From: Comamonas sp.
GTDB lineage: Bacteria; Pseudomonadota; Gammaproteobacteria; Burkholderiales; Burkholderiaceae_C
Length of the DNA stretch: 64,000 bases
Direction: 5' to 3'
Assembly: GCA_031277805.1 (NCBI GenBank)
Contig: JAITLR010000011.1
Location: 1 to 64,000 of the forward strand
This document shows, piece after piece, positions 1 through 8,582 of this stretch (position 1 is the first letter of the stretch; each line of letters begins with the position of its first letter). The position numbers were made by a program, and so were the translations under genes. A model generated the notes under the pieces. That model had not been told where the DNA came from, did not search any database, and saw only the letters and a program-made list of their open reading frames with translations.

Positions 1-159
1 CCGCCCGCAAAGTCACTGTCCCAAAGGGTTGGAGTGCAATCGGGCGATTTCTGCGCGCTGTCTCTTGCTTGCACCCCGGTGCAAGCGGCGAGCCATCGCT
101 TCGAACTCATCCCGATTGCACTCCAACGCGGCGGCGTAGAGATCGTAAACACGTTCTAA

Positions 160-197
160 CGCTTACCCATCAAGCGCAAGCAGCTATCAAAAACAAA
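160..197. repeat. AGCTAT-type intergenic element, copy 1
   Basis: The segment runs from an AGCGCAAG block into GCAGCTATCAAAAACAAA. The last 18 bases recur exactly at 15733-15750, and the preceding AGCGCA-GG/AG bases match with a single change. It sits just outside the terminator of the lipoprotein gene and supplies the T-run of that terminator on the minus strand. Looser relatives occur at several other gene boundaries in the window. Confidence 0.55.
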
Positions 198-221
198 GAG
201 CCAGCAAGGCTGGCTCTTTGT
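184..221 (-). terminator. Rho-independent terminator
   Basis: A perfect 13-bp stem (193-205 with 209-221) around a 3-base loop is followed, reading leftwards, by a run of T residues (complement of 188-193). It lies about 20 bases past the stop of the lipoprotein gene that ends at 244, so it most likely ends that transcript. Confidence 0.8.
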
Positions 222-243
222 CATGCAGGACTCACCAACAGGC

Positions 244-753
244 TCAAGGCTTGGGGCAGACCGTTTTGCTCGACAGCGTGACAAAGCGCTCCACGCGCAG
301 CGCCAGCACCTTGCGCCCCTGCTGGGCCAGCACCGGGTCGCTGGCGGGCTGCTCCACCACTCGGCCCATGACTTCGGCCAGCATCACGGCGGCGGCATTG
401 CTACGGGTATTCAGATAGGCCTGTTCCAGCAGCACACTGTCCTTCTCGGCCAGCACGGGCACGATCTGCCCCGTGCCGCACTCCTGAAAACGGCCGCGTT
501 CCCCTTCCAGGCTGTAGAGGCCCTGCCAGCGGTCGCTCTGGGCACCAGGTTTGAGCCCTGCAGGCTCCGCTACCAGCTCCGACTTGGCCGGTGCTTGAGC
601 AGACTTGGTTTCCCCGCCCTTGCCGCCGAAGCTGGACCAGGTCTTGTCCCAGGTCTGTGAAACCTTGTCTGTCATGGACGACATGGCCGAGCAGCCTGCC
701 AAGCCCATCACCACCACCGCGCCGACCGTCAACTGCCACCGCTTGTTCTGCAT
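244..753 (-). CDS. Predicted lipoprotein, function unknown
   Basis: This 169-residue protein begins with a short basic segment, a hydrophobic stretch and a lipobox (LAGC), so it is predicted to be lipidated and held in the cell envelope. I placed the start at 753 because an AGAGG ribosome site precedes that ATG; a longer frame to 909 adds residues with no signal features. The middle is rich in Lys, Ala, Gly and Ser and looks like a linker. The C-terminal part has two cysteines (in FQECGTG and in TVCPKP) that could form a disulfide in a small folded domain. It is a single-gene unit with its own terminator. I do not recognise the family; the lipoprotein call itself is firm. Confidence 0.75.
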   Translation of the reverse strand: MQNKRWQLTVGAVVVMGLAGCSAMSSMTDKVSQTWDKTWSSFGGKGGETKSAQAPAKSELVAEPAGLKPGAQSDRWQGLYSLEGERGRFQECGTGQIVPVLAEKDSVLLEQAYLNTRSNAAAVMLAEVMGRVVEQPASDPVLAQQGRKVLALRVERFVTLSSKTVCPKP

Positions 754-879
754 GAATACCTCTGCAATCTCGAAACCAGCGCGCACGTTACCAGACACGG
801 ACACAGTGTTCTTGCTGGCCTGGTTGAATGCAACAAAGTGTTGCATCCATAATCGGGCATCTGTTGAATCATCACAGCC

Positions 880-1575
880 ATGAGCCCACAAAACGCCTCC
901 ATCATTCACGGCACCGAAGATGTGCTGATTGCCCTGTGCAACTCCGTCTCAGGCGTGCTTCAGGTCGCCACCCAGTGCCCCATCCAGTATTCAGGCATGG
1001 TGCAGCGCATCACCAAAACCAGCCTCAAACCCGATATCGGCTGCTTTGTGCTGATCGACGGCGGTTTCTCCGCCCTGATCATCATCAACTTCTCGGCCGA
1101 AGCCGCCATGGAGCTGTACCGCAGCTACCTGCTCTCCATGGGCATCGCAGAGAGCGACCTGGCCAACGCCTATACCTCGGACGATGTCAGCAACGTCATG
1201 GGCGAGCTGATGAACCAGGTCGTGGGGGATTTCACCAGCAAGGTGCAGCGCGAGCTGCAAACCCATATCGCGCAAAGTCAGCCCAAGATGATCCGCCTGA
1301 ACAAGCAGGTCAACCTCAGCGTCGATGCCAACCTTGACGCACCCGAGGCGCGCCGCGTGACCTTCTACACAGGCAATAACAACATCTTCTATCTGGAGAT
1401 GGCCGTGGATCACATGGAGTTCATCAAGATCAAGGAATTCGAAGCCCAGGAAAAGCCGGACCCCGATCTTGTCATGGCCCAGACCCGTGAAGCCCAGGCC
1501 CAGCAAGCGCCAGCTGCTATCAGTACCGCTGCAAACAGCGATACCGACGATCTGCTCAAGTCTTTGGGTCTGTAA
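880..1575 (+). CDS. DUF3334 / CheX-like protein
   Basis: This 231-residue soluble protein fits the DUF3334 family, which resembles the chemotaxis phosphatase CheX. A block around residues 105-120 (NVMGELMNQVVGDF) has the N-x-x-G-E-L pattern that CheX-type proteins place on their active helix. The last 45 residues are Ala/Gln-rich and probably disordered, ending in a short conserved-looking tail. No signal peptide or membrane segment is present. It stands alone, facing away from the lipoprotein gene on its left, with no chemotaxis genes nearby, so a phosphatase or scaffold role in signalling is inference from the fold only. Confidence 0.7.
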   Translation: MSPQNASIIHGTEDVLIALCNSVSGVLQVATQCPIQYSGMVQRITKTSLKPDIGCFVLIDGGFSALIIINFSAEAAMELYRSYLLSMGIAESDLANAYTSDDVSNVMGELMNQVVGDFTSKVQRELQTHIAQSQPKMIRLNKQVNLSVDANLDAPEARRVTFYTGNNNIFYLEMAVDHMEFIKIKEFEAQEKPDPDLVMAQTREAQAQQAPAAISTAANSDTDDLLKSLGL

Positions 1576-1630
1576 TACAGCACGCCACCGGCGCAACTAG
1601 CATGGTGTCTCCGGTCCAAAGGAGCACACC

Positions 1631-1975
1631 ATGCGCATCGCCCTCCTGCCCCTGATCTGCTGCAGCAGCCTCGCGCTGCTTGGCAATGCGGCCTACGCAC
1701 AGAAAGCCCGCTGCATGAATGCCAATGGCGTGGGTTACGAGTGCAGCGGCAGTGCGGCTCGGGCCTCTGAGCAGTCGGCACTCTCCGGCCCAGGCCAGCA
1801 GCGAAGCCTGCATATCGACTTCAGCAAAGTGGGCCAGCACGAGAGCAACAACCTGTCTCAGTACAAGCCCGGTAGCAGCGCCGCACCTGCAGAACCTGTT
1901 CGCCGCAAGAGTGACCTCATGGATGCCTGGCCTTCCGCACTGCCTTCGGACCTCTCCCACAAGCCCAGGCCTTGA
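1631..1975 (+). CDS. Small exported protein, function unknown
   Basis: This 114-residue protein starts with a clear signal peptide (MRIALL..., hydrophobic core, AYA-Q cleavage site near residue 23). A strong AAAGGAG ribosome site seven bases upstream supports the start. The mature part opens with two cysteines (RCMNANG...YECSG), then becomes polar and low in complexity with many Ser, Pro and Ala. I see no recognisable domain. It is likely periplasmic or surface-exposed. The gap to DUF3334 upstream is 55 bases, so the two might be co-transcribed, but nothing links their functions. Confidence 0.65.
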   Translation: MRIALLPLICCSSLALLGNAAYAQKARCMNANGVGYECSGSAARASEQSALSGPGQQRSLHIDFSKVGQHESNNLSQYKPGSSAAPAEPVRRKSDLMDAWPSALPSDLSHKPRP

Positions 1976-2319
1976 ATCAACCTCCAGGTTCCAGGCCAGC
2001 CGCCAGTGCCCCCCAAACAGGCCTCGCGCCCGTGGCATGAAGGCCTCTCCGCCCAGCACATGGACACAGCCCGAGCCCGGGCTCTTGAAGTCCATCACGC
2101 AATTACCCATACCAAAATCACCGCCCCGGTCGAGAGCAACCGGCACATATTGTCAGCCTGACTGACGGACTCGGCCTGCTTGCTCACCAGCAGGCTTGCC
2201 TGCGCGGGCAAGCATGAGTTCACTCAATCTAGGCACGGTCAATATCCCCCTTTTCACAACGCATGAAAGAATGCTTTGCAATAATTTGAATACCAACTAT
2301 TTGAATTACATCATTCATC
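1976..2319. other. Intergenic region upstream of the marR-type gene
   Basis: No convincing gene is seen in these 344 bases; open frames on both strands here have atypical composition and no ribosome sites. The right-hand 60 bases are strongly AT-rich against a GC-rich background and hold the probable promoter and operator of the regulator gene. Confidence 0.6.
2276..2306 (+). promoter_or_regulatory. Probable promoter/operator of the MarR-Bcr operon
   Basis: An AT-rich tract contains a TTGCAA hexamer (2276-2281) and two direct ATTTGAAT octamers (2284-2291 and 2299-2306), whose starts are 15 bases apart. The tract ends 14 bases before the regulator's ATG. MarR proteins usually bind close to their own promoter, so self-regulation is likely, but I see no clean palindrome. 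Confidence 0.4.
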
Positions 2320-2793
2320 ATGTCCAGATCCACTGCCTTGCCGGAGCGCCAACGCCAGCTCATGTTCACCATGGCCCAGGTCAACAAGCAATGGCGACGC
2401 ACGCTGGACAAGGCTCTTGCTCCATTGGGGCTCACACAGGCCATGTGGTTGCCGCTATTGCATCTGGAGCATGACAGCGGGGCCATGCGACAAAAGGACC
2501 TGGCGCATTCGCTGGCGCTGGACAGTTCCACCGTCGTGCGCCTGATCGATGGACTGCAAGTCCAGGGTTGGGTAGAGCGCATTGATGATGCGGACCGCCG
2601 TGTCAAACGCATACAGCTGACCCCGGCCGGCCGCGCCCAGGTAGAAGCCGTCAAGAAAGTGGTGGCTCAAATGCGTACCGAGGTACTGCAGGAGGTCCCT
2701 GAAGAGTTGCTTGACTCCATGCAGGCCGCTTTGAACACCATGCTCGATCGCATGGCGGTGCTGGAGTCGGAAGAGCCCTCTGATGAAAACTGA
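2320..2793 (+). CDS. MarR family transcriptional regulator
   Basis: This 157-residue protein has the length and layout of MarR dimers: an N-terminal helix, a winged helix-turn-helix around residues 50-100 (DLAHSLALDSSTVVRLIDGLQ, with the wing at DDADRRVKRIQLTPAG), and a C-terminal dimerisation helix. MarR proteins commonly repress an adjacent efflux gene until a phenolic or other lipophilic ligand binds. Here the next gene, a Bcr/CflA-type exporter, overlaps it by 11 bases, so the two are translationally coupled. The start has no strong Shine-Dalgarno sequence, which may mean a leaderless or weakly translated message. Confidence 0.9.
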   Translation: MSRSTALPERQRQLMFTMAQVNKQWRRTLDKALAPLGLTQAMWLPLLHLEHDSGAMRQKDLAHSLALDSSTVVRLIDGLQVQGWVERIDDADRRVKRIQLTPAGRAQVEAVKKVVAQMRTEVLQEVPEELLDSMQAALNTMLDRMAVLESEEPSDEN

Positions 2794-3997
2794 AACCATT
2801 CGTCCCGCCATGCAATCGTCGACTTCCTCCGTACCCAAAGCGCCCCTGTGGCTGTTGGCCATCGTCACCATTGTCGGTACGCTGGCCATGCATATGTTCA
2901 TCCCGGCCCTGCCTGATGCAGCGCGGCATTTCGGTGCGAGCAGCGCCCAGATGCAACAGACCATCACGGTCTATATCGTGGGTCTTGCCGTCGGTCAGCT
3001 CATCTACGGCCCCATGTCGGACGCATTGGGCCGCCGCCCCATGCTGCTGACGGGTCTATGTCTCTACACTGTGGCCAGCCTCTGGGCCGCACTGGCACCC
3101 TCAGCCCCCATGCTGGTGGGGGCCCGCTTGTTTCAGGCACTGGGCGGCTGCGCCGGGCTGGCACTGGGCCGCGCCATCGCACGCGATACAGCAACACCCG
3201 AGACCGCCGTGGGCAGCTTGGCCTTGCTCAATCTCATGATGATGATCGGCCCCGGTGTGGCTCCATCCATGGGTGCGGGGCTGGATGCTGTCTTTGGCTG
3301 GCGTGCCATCTTTGCAGCCCTGGCGCTGATGGGCCTGCTCACGGCCCTGGGCGTATGGCGCTTGCTGCCGGAAACCGGCAAGCCCACGGGCCAGCTCGAC
3401 TGGCGCAAGGTGCGCGATGACTACCGCACCCTGCTGGGCTCCCCGCAGTTCCTGGGTTTCGCCATTGGCGGAGGCAGCGCCACCACCTCCATCTATGCCT
3501 TTATCGCAGCCGCGCCGTTCATCTTCATGGACCAGTTGCATGCCAGCAAATCGGAGGTCGGTATCTACCTGGGCCTGCTGATGGCGGGCATGGCCGTGGG
3601 CAATGCCCTGGCGCGCAAGCTGATTCAGCATTTGCCGGTAGAGCGACTGATGCTGAGCGGCAATCTGCTGAGCCTGGTCTGCGTTGCTCTGCTGCTGGCA
3701 CTGACACTCACCCACCATCTCAGCGTGCCAATACTGGTGGGCATCATGATAGTCTATACCCTGGGCTCTGGCGTAACCAGTCCTGCCGCGCTGACCAAGG
3801 CGTTGAGCGTGCATACCGACCTCACCGGATCGGCTGCAGGCGTCTATGGCTTTTCACAGATGGCTGTGGGTGGTCTGTGCACACTGGGGGCAAGTCTGGG
3901 CAACAATCCCGCCCTGTCCGCCTTCACCGTGCTGACGCTGGCCTGCATCGTGGGGCAACTCGGCTTTCGCAGCGCCCTGCGCGTGAAGACGGTCTAA
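2783..3997 (+). CDS. Bcr/CflA family multidrug efflux MFS transporter
   Basis: This 404-residue inner-membrane protein has the twelve hydrophobic segments of the DHA1 branch of the major facilitator superfamily. The loop between segments 2 and 3 carries the family signature (GPMSDALGRRP, about residue 75), and a QALGGCAGLALGRAIARD block follows segment 4, as in Bcr/CflA proteins that export bicyclomycin, sulfonamides or chloramphenicol in exchange for protons. Its start overlaps the MarR gene, so the regulator very probably controls it. The substrate cannot be read from sequence. Confidence 0.88.
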   Translation: MKTETIRPAMQSSTSSVPKAPLWLLAIVTIVGTLAMHMFIPALPDAARHFGASSAQMQQTITVYIVGLAVGQLIYGPMSDALGRRPMLLTGLCLYTVASLWAALAPSAPMLVGARLFQALGGCAGLALGRAIARDTATPETAVGSLALLNLMMMIGPGVAPSMGAGLDAVFGWRAIFAALALMGLLTALGVWRLLPETGKPTGQLDWRKVRDDYRTLLGSPQFLGFAIGGGSATTSIYAFIAAAPFIFMDQLHASKSEVGIYLGLLMAGMAVGNALARKLIQHLPVERLMLSGNLLSLVCVALLLALTLTHHLSVPILVGIMIVYTLGSGVTSPAALTKALSVHTDLTGSAAGVYGFSQMAVGGLCTLGASLGNNPALSAFTVLTLACIVGQLGFRSALRVKTV

Positions 3998-4014
3998 CCC
4001 CCTGAAAGAGACAT

Positions 4015-4608
4015 ATGGCCCCAGACCTCCGCCAAGACCTGCAGCACAACTGGAACCGCATCGCCCGCTGGTATGCGACAAACACGCCGCAAGGCACGCT
4101 GGTGCTGGCCAAGGGCGCGTCCGAAGACGAGATCGCAGAACTCGAAACCGCCCTGGGCCAGCGCCTGCCTGACGATCTGCGCCATTCATTGAGCCTGCAC
4201 AACGGCGCGGCCAACGAAGGCTATCTGCTCTACCACGGCGAGCTACTCTCCACCCGAGGAATTCTGAAAGTCTGGCAGATGTACCGCGCCATGCAGCACA
4301 ACGAAGGCTGGGGCCAGGGCGATGACTACGAAACCGAGGAGCTGCAAGGCCCCATCCGCCCCGTCTACTGGGACGGGCTTCGTATTCCGCTGACCGACAA
4401 TTCGGGCGATGCCGCCATGCTGGACCTGCTGCCCGCAGAAGGCGGACAGGCTGGGCAGATCATCGAATTCGACGGCGAAGTAGGTCCCAGGACGGTTCTT
4501 GCCTCCAGCTTCTCAGCCTGGATAGCGCAACTGGCCGATGAGCTGGAGCAAGGCAGGCATGTCTATATCGAAGACGCTGGCTGTGTCGCCCCTCCCGGCA
4601 CCTGGTGA
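4015..4608 (+). CDS. SMI1/KNR4 (SUKH) family protein
   Basis: This 197-residue soluble protein shows the SMI1/KNR4 pattern: an acidic helix followed by ELETALGQRLPDDLRHSLSLHNGA (residues 42-65), then a WDGLRIPLTDNSGDA block and a final ASSFSAWIAQLADELEQG helix. In bacteria this superfamily often supplies immunity proteins against contact-dependent or polymorphic toxins, though many members are orphans, and no toxin gene is adjacent. The stop lies 46 bases inside the convergent SulP gene, so the two coding ends overlap tail to tail. It starts 17 bases after the efflux gene and may be read from the same transcript. Confidence 0.85.
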   Translation: MAPDLRQDLQHNWNRIARWYATNTPQGTLVLAKGASEDEIAELETALGQRLPDDLRHSLSLHNGAANEGYLLYHGELLSTRGILKVWQMYRAMQHNEGWGQGDDYETEELQGPIRPVYWDGLRIPLTDNSGDAAMLDLLPAEGGQAGQIIEFDGEVGPRTVLASSFSAWIAQLADELEQGRHVYIEDAGCVAPPGTW

Positions 4609-6239
4609 ACCACTGACGGCAGAATCAGAGCGCTCACCGCATCATCCACACTCCAGGCCATGTAACTGTCCGGGCTCAATCCCGCAATCTGCACGCGCTG
4701 CAACAAGTCCCGCACACCATCCTTGACGCGTGCCAGACGCAGTTGCACACCGGTCTTGGCCAGCTGACTGGCCAGCTCCATCAGCGCCTCTATGCTGGTG
4801 CTGTCCAGGTCCGGGCATTCCTCTAGACTCAAGACCACGGCCTGCAGGCCCGGCCTGTCGTGTACGCGGGCACTGATCTCGGCCATGACCGCATCGGCAT
4901 TGCCAAAGAACATGCGCTCCTCGGGCCGCACGATCAGCAAACCGGCCACAGGCAGGGCCTCGGGGTGGGTCTGGCGATCCACAAAGTCATGACCGTCCGC
5001 CAGCCGCCCAAGCTCGCTGACCCGGGCCTGAGCCATGCGTTTGAGCAGCATGACAATGCTGACCACCATGGCCAGCAGCAGACCATCGAGCACGCCCAGC
5101 ACAATGACGGCAGCAAACGCGGTGAGCGCCACTGCGCGGTCTCTCTTCCAGGCAAAGTAGGGTTGCAGCACCTTCCAGTTGAGTGAATGCCCAACTGCAT
5201 GGATGACGATGGCCGCCAGCATGGGCTCGGGAATGCGCTCCATCCACGGCAGCAGTTGCCACACCAGCAAAGCCACCACAGCGCAGGCAATCAAGCCTGC
5301 TGCCTTGCTCTGTGCACCCGCCGTCTCGTTGGCAGAGCTGGCCGAGAACCCTGCTCCCACAGGCAGGCCCTGAAACAGCGCCGACGCAATATTGGCTCCA
5401 CCCAGCGCCAGCAGATCACGATTGGCCGAAACCTCATCACCATGGCGCATGGCCAATGAACGGATGGAACTATAGGATTCGGCATACAGAATCAATGCCA
5501 GCGCCACAGCCAACTGCCCTACGCGCAGCCAGTCCGCCCAATCCAGCTCGGGTACGGCCAGGTGGGCGCTGCCTAGCTCCAGCGACCCCACCGGCACTAT
5601 GCCCCAGGCCTTGCAGTAGCCCGCTGCATCCAGCGCAATGCCTGCTGCGATCACCAGCAATGCGCCAGGCACCGCCTTCCAGCGCCCCAGCAGCCGAAGA
5701 GCCAGCAGGGCCAACACCAGCATGGCCAGACCCCGCCAGTTCCATTGCGGCAGCAGTCCCAGCAAATCCCAGCCGAAATGCAGAAAGTCGCTATGGGCTG
5801 GGTGCACCCCCACGGCCAGAGGAAGCTGCTTGACCACAATGGTCAGCGCCAGACCGATGGCAAAACCACGCAGCACGGGCTTGGCGATGAACTGGGAGAT
5901 GGCGCCCAGTCGCAGCAGCCCGGCCAGGACAAACACAATACCCGCCACCAGTACCATGCCCACCCCCATGAGCGCTCGGTGATCGGCCGTGACGTGCTGC
6001 ACCGAGCTGGAAGCCGCGAGCAGCACCACAGCCGATGAAGAGGTGGAGGAAACAATCGCAAACCGGCTGCGCCCCAGCAAACCATAGACCAGCAGACCGG
6101 CAAACAGCGCAATCACCCCGGCCTGGGGTGGAGCTCCCGCGATGCCGGAATAAGCCACGGCCTCGGGCAGCAACAGGCCGGCAATGGACAGACCTGCAAT
6201 CCAGTCTGCCCCCGCAGGTGTCAGGCGCTTGCCCCTCAT
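4563..6239 (-). CDS. SulP family anion permease with STAS domain
   Basis: This 558-residue protein has the SulP design: about twelve to fourteen membrane segments over residues 1-400, starting with the typical GLSIAGLLLPEAVAYSGIAG motif, then a cytoplasmic STAS domain (about 430-540) with the SLEECPDLDSTSIEAL segment that corresponds to the anti-sigma-antagonist-like core. SulP proteins take up sulfate, bicarbonate or dicarboxylates; which one applies here is not evident. The start overlaps the stop of the upstream ParB-like gene by four bases (ATGA), so they form a two-gene operon. Its 3' end overlaps the SMI1/KNR4 gene on the other strand. Confidence 0.88.
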   Translation of the reverse strand: MRGKRLTPAGADWIAGLSIAGLLLPEAVAYSGIAGAPPQAGVIALFAGLLVYGLLGRSRFAIVSSTSSSAVVLLAASSSVQHVTADHRALMGVGMVLVAGIVFVLAGLLRLGAISQFIAKPVLRGFAIGLALTIVVKQLPLAVGVHPAHSDFLHFGWDLLGLLPQWNWRGLAMLVLALLALRLLGRWKAVPGALLVIAAGIALDAAGYCKAWGIVPVGSLELGSAHLAVPELDWADWLRVGQLAVALALILYAESYSSIRSLAMRHGDEVSANRDLLALGGANIASALFQGLPVGAGFSASSANETAGAQSKAAGLIACAVVALLVWQLLPWMERIPEPMLAAIVIHAVGHSLNWKVLQPYFAWKRDRAVALTAFAAVIVLGVLDGLLLAMVVSIVMLLKRMAQARVSELGRLADGHDFVDRQTHPEALPVAGLLIVRPEERMFFGNADAVMAEISARVHDRPGLQAVVLSLEECPDLDSTSIEALMELASQLAKTGVQLRLARVKDGVRDLLQRVQIAGLSPDSYMAWSVDDAVSALILPSVVHQVPGGATQPASSI

Positions 6240-6880
6240 GCCGGCTGGTGAAAGATGCCAGAGACGCCGGACCAGCCCGGCAGAAACTGGGCCTTGGGGC
6301 CGCGAGCCAGAGCCACGGCCTCCACCACGAGCGACTCTGGCAAGCCCTGCCCGCCCTTGCTGCTCAGATCCGACTTGCGAAACAGCGGCCTGAAGAAATC
6401 GGCCCAGAGAAACTCGGTATAAGGTGCAGAGTCCTTGGCATAGCCTCCTGCCTTGCGCACCTCCCCGGCCAGGCTGCGGTAGGGATCATCCTTGAGTTTG
6501 CTCAGAATCTTGGGAATGGCGGAGAACTCGCAGCGCAAGCCTTTTTCGTTGTACGGGTGAGCCCAATGGTGAAACTCCATCAAGCGCCAGAACATGCCCA
6601 GCTCCAGCGCGCTGTAATCGGCCAGCTGCATGACCCAGACGGTTTTGACCTCCTCATGCACCAGCGCCTGCCCCAGGTGATGATGGTCCACGATGAAGAA
6701 CTGGTTCCGGGGTCCCTTGACCGCCGGGAACCAGTGGCTGAGGAGCAACTTGTCCCGTGCCTTGGACTTGAGCTGCGCCCATTGCGAGCGCTTGAGCGCC
6801 ACCTCTGCCGCGCCCACCGTCATCTGCGTGGGGCGCAACTCCGTGACCGAAACCTGAACCAGATGCTGCTGTGCGGGCAT
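6236..6880 (-). CDS. ParB-like nuclease-superfamily protein (ParBc_2 type)
   Basis: This protein of about 214 residues matches stand-alone ParB-like proteins of the ParBc_2 type: an N-terminal strand region naming the motif (VSVTELRPTQMTVG), a VDHHHLGQAL block near residue 65 and a long helical C-terminus. It lacks the partner ParA, the helix-turn-helix of chromosome ParB proteins and any parS-like cluster, so a role in chromosome partition is unlikely. I chose the ATG at 6880 because a GGAG site sits five bases before it; the ATG at 6901 has none. It is followed directly by the SulP gene. Its function is unknown. Confidence 0.7.
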   Translation of the reverse strand: MPAQQHLVQVSVTELRPTQMTVGAAEVALKRSQWAQLKSKARDKLLLSHWFPAVKGPRNQFFIVDHHHLGQALVHEEVKTVWVMQLADYSALELGMFWRLMEFHHWAHPYNEKGLRCEFSAIPKILSKLKDDPYRSLAGEVRKAGGYAKDSAPYTEFLWADFFRPLFRKSDLSSKGGQGLPESLVVEAVALARGPKAQFLPGWSGVSGIFHQPA

Positions 6881-6920
6881 GAGAACTCCAGCAATGAACA
6901 TGGCAGCATTGTGAGAACGG

Positions 6921-6957
6921 CTTTTTAAAAAGAAAAGAGCCCGTCATGCGGGCTCTT
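6921..6957 (-). terminator. Rho-independent terminator of fumC
   Basis: A 9-bp stem (6935-6943 with 6949-6957) around a 5-base loop is followed, on the minus strand, by TTTTCTTTTT. It lies 30 bases after the fumC stop and separates fumC from the ParB-like/SulP operon on the same strand. Confidence 0.85.
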
Positions 6958-6986
6958 GAAGCGTTCCTATATCAGGCGAAGCTGGC

Positions 6987-8378
6987 TTACAGATTGCCCA
7001 CCATATGTTCCGGCACCACCCACTGGTCGAACTGCTCGGCCGTCACATGGCCGCTGGCAATGGCGGCTTCGCGCAGGCTCGTTCCTTCCTTGTGTGCCTT
7101 TTTGGCAATGAAAGCCGCTTTGTCGTAGCCGATATGGGTGTTGAGAGCCGTCACCAGCATCAGCGAACGATCCAGCAGCTCGGTGATGCGGGCGCGATTG
7201 GGCTCTATGCCCACGGCGCAGTGGTCGTTGAAGCTGACCATGCCATCGGCCAGCAAACGCACGCTTTGCAGAAAGTTATGTGCGACCAGCGGGCGGAATA
7301 CGTTGAGCTCGAAATTACCGCTGGCTCCGCCAAAATTGATGGCCACATCATTGCCGAAGACCTGGGCGCAGAGCATGGTCATGGCCTCGCACTGGGTCGG
7401 ATTGACCTTGCCCGGCATAATGGATGAGCCGGGTTCGTTCTCAGGGATCGACAGCTCGCCCAGGCCGCTGCGTGGGCCCGATGCCAGCCAGCGCACATCG
7501 TTGGCAATCTTCATGCAACTGGCGGCTACGGTTTTGAGAGCACCATGCGCATGCACCAGACCGTCGCAACTGGCCAAAGACTCGAATTTATTGGGTGAGG
7601 TGACAAACGGATAGCCGGTGATCTGCGCCAACTCCCTGGCTACCCCCTCGGCATAGCCCTTGGGTGCATTCAGACCCGTGCCCACGGCCGTGCCCCCCAG
7701 CGCCAGCTCGTACAAATGCGGCAATGCCGCGCGCACATGTGCTTCACCATGCGCGAGCTGAGCCACCCAACCAGAGATTTCCTGGCCCAGCGTCAGCGGC
7801 GTCGCATCCTGCAAATGGGTGCGGCCGATTTTGACGATGTCCTTGAAAGCCTCGCTCTTGGCCTGCAGCGTGGCACGCAGCCCGGCCACGGCCGGCAGCA
7901 GTTTCTGCTCAATCGCCGTGACGGCCGCCACATGCATGGCCGTGGGGTAGACATCGTTGCTGGACTGGCTTTTGTTCACATCGTCGTTGGGATGAACCAG
8001 ACGCGATTCGCCGCGCTCGCCGCCCAGTAGCTCGCTGGCACGGTTGGCCAGCACCTCGTTGACGTTCATATTGGTCTGCGTGCCCGACCCCGTCTGCCAG
8101 ACCACCAGCGGAAATTCATCGGGGTGCTTGCCAGCAACAACCTCCTCGGCCGCAGCGACGATGGCCCTGGCCTTCTTTGCATCCAGCAAACCCAGTTGCT
8201 GATTGACGGTGGCCGATGCCTGCTTGACCTGGGCCAGTGCCAGAATGATTTCGCGCGGCTGATGCTCACCACTGATATCGAAGTTCTGCAAGGAACGCTG
8301 CGTCTGCGCGCCCCACAGTCTGTCCGCTGGAACCTCTATCGGTCCGAAGGTATCTTTTTCCTGGCGCGTCACGGTCAT
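6987..8378 (-). CDS. fumC: Class II fumarate hydratase
   Basis: This 463-residue enzyme interconverts fumarate and L-malate in the TCA cycle without an iron-sulfur cluster. The fumarase/aspartase signature [16 protein letters not shown] is complete, as are the N-terminal TQRSLQNF region and the [14 protein letters not shown] substrate loop. The start at 8378 follows an AAGGAG site; upstream in-frame codons (to 8489) have no ribosome site. The gene stands alone with a terminator. A second, unrelated class I fumarase is encoded 2.7 kb to the right, so the cell has both an oxygen-stable and an Fe-S form. Confidence 0.96.
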   Translation of the reverse strand: MTVTRQEKDTFGPIEVPADRLWGAQTQRSLQNFDISGEHQPREIILALAQVKQASATVNQQLGLLDAKKARAIVAAAEEVVAGKHPDEFPLVVWQTGSGTQTNMNVNEVLANRASELLGGERGESRLVHPNDDVNKSQSSNDVYPTAMHVAAVTAIEQKLLPAVAGLRATLQAKSEAFKDIVKIGRTHLQDATPLTLGQEISGWVAQLAHGEAHVRAALPHLYELALGGTAVGTGLNAPKGYAEGVARELAQITGYPFVTSPNKFESLASCDGLVHAHGALKTVAASCMKIANDVRWLASGPRSGLGELSIPENEPGSSIMPGKVNPTQCEAMTMLCAQVFGNDVAINFGGASGNFELNVFRPLVAHNFLQSVRLLADGMVSFNDHCAVGIEPNRARITELLDRSLMLVTALNTHIGYDKAAFIAKKAHKEGTSLREAAIASGHVTAEQFDQWVVPEHMVGNL

Positions 8379-8582
8379 GGTGGTACTCCTTGCAATACGA
8401 GTCGGTACAGCAGCGCTGAAGTCCGGCTGCTGCGATGTCAAGCTCGGCCCCATGCTAGCGCAGGCTCTGCTCATGAAGGCGAGGAGCACAACATCCCTGC
8501 TCGGGCAGAGGGCTGTAATAGGTAGTTACATTAGCTTCCGCTCAGCCCTGACAACGGACAGCCTTGCTGGACTGCCACATCA

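Noticed and set aside
1556-2146. 196-codon minus-strand frame across the small exported protein gene
   Set aside because: It overlaps a gene with a clear signal peptide and AAAGGAG site, and has no motif of its own.
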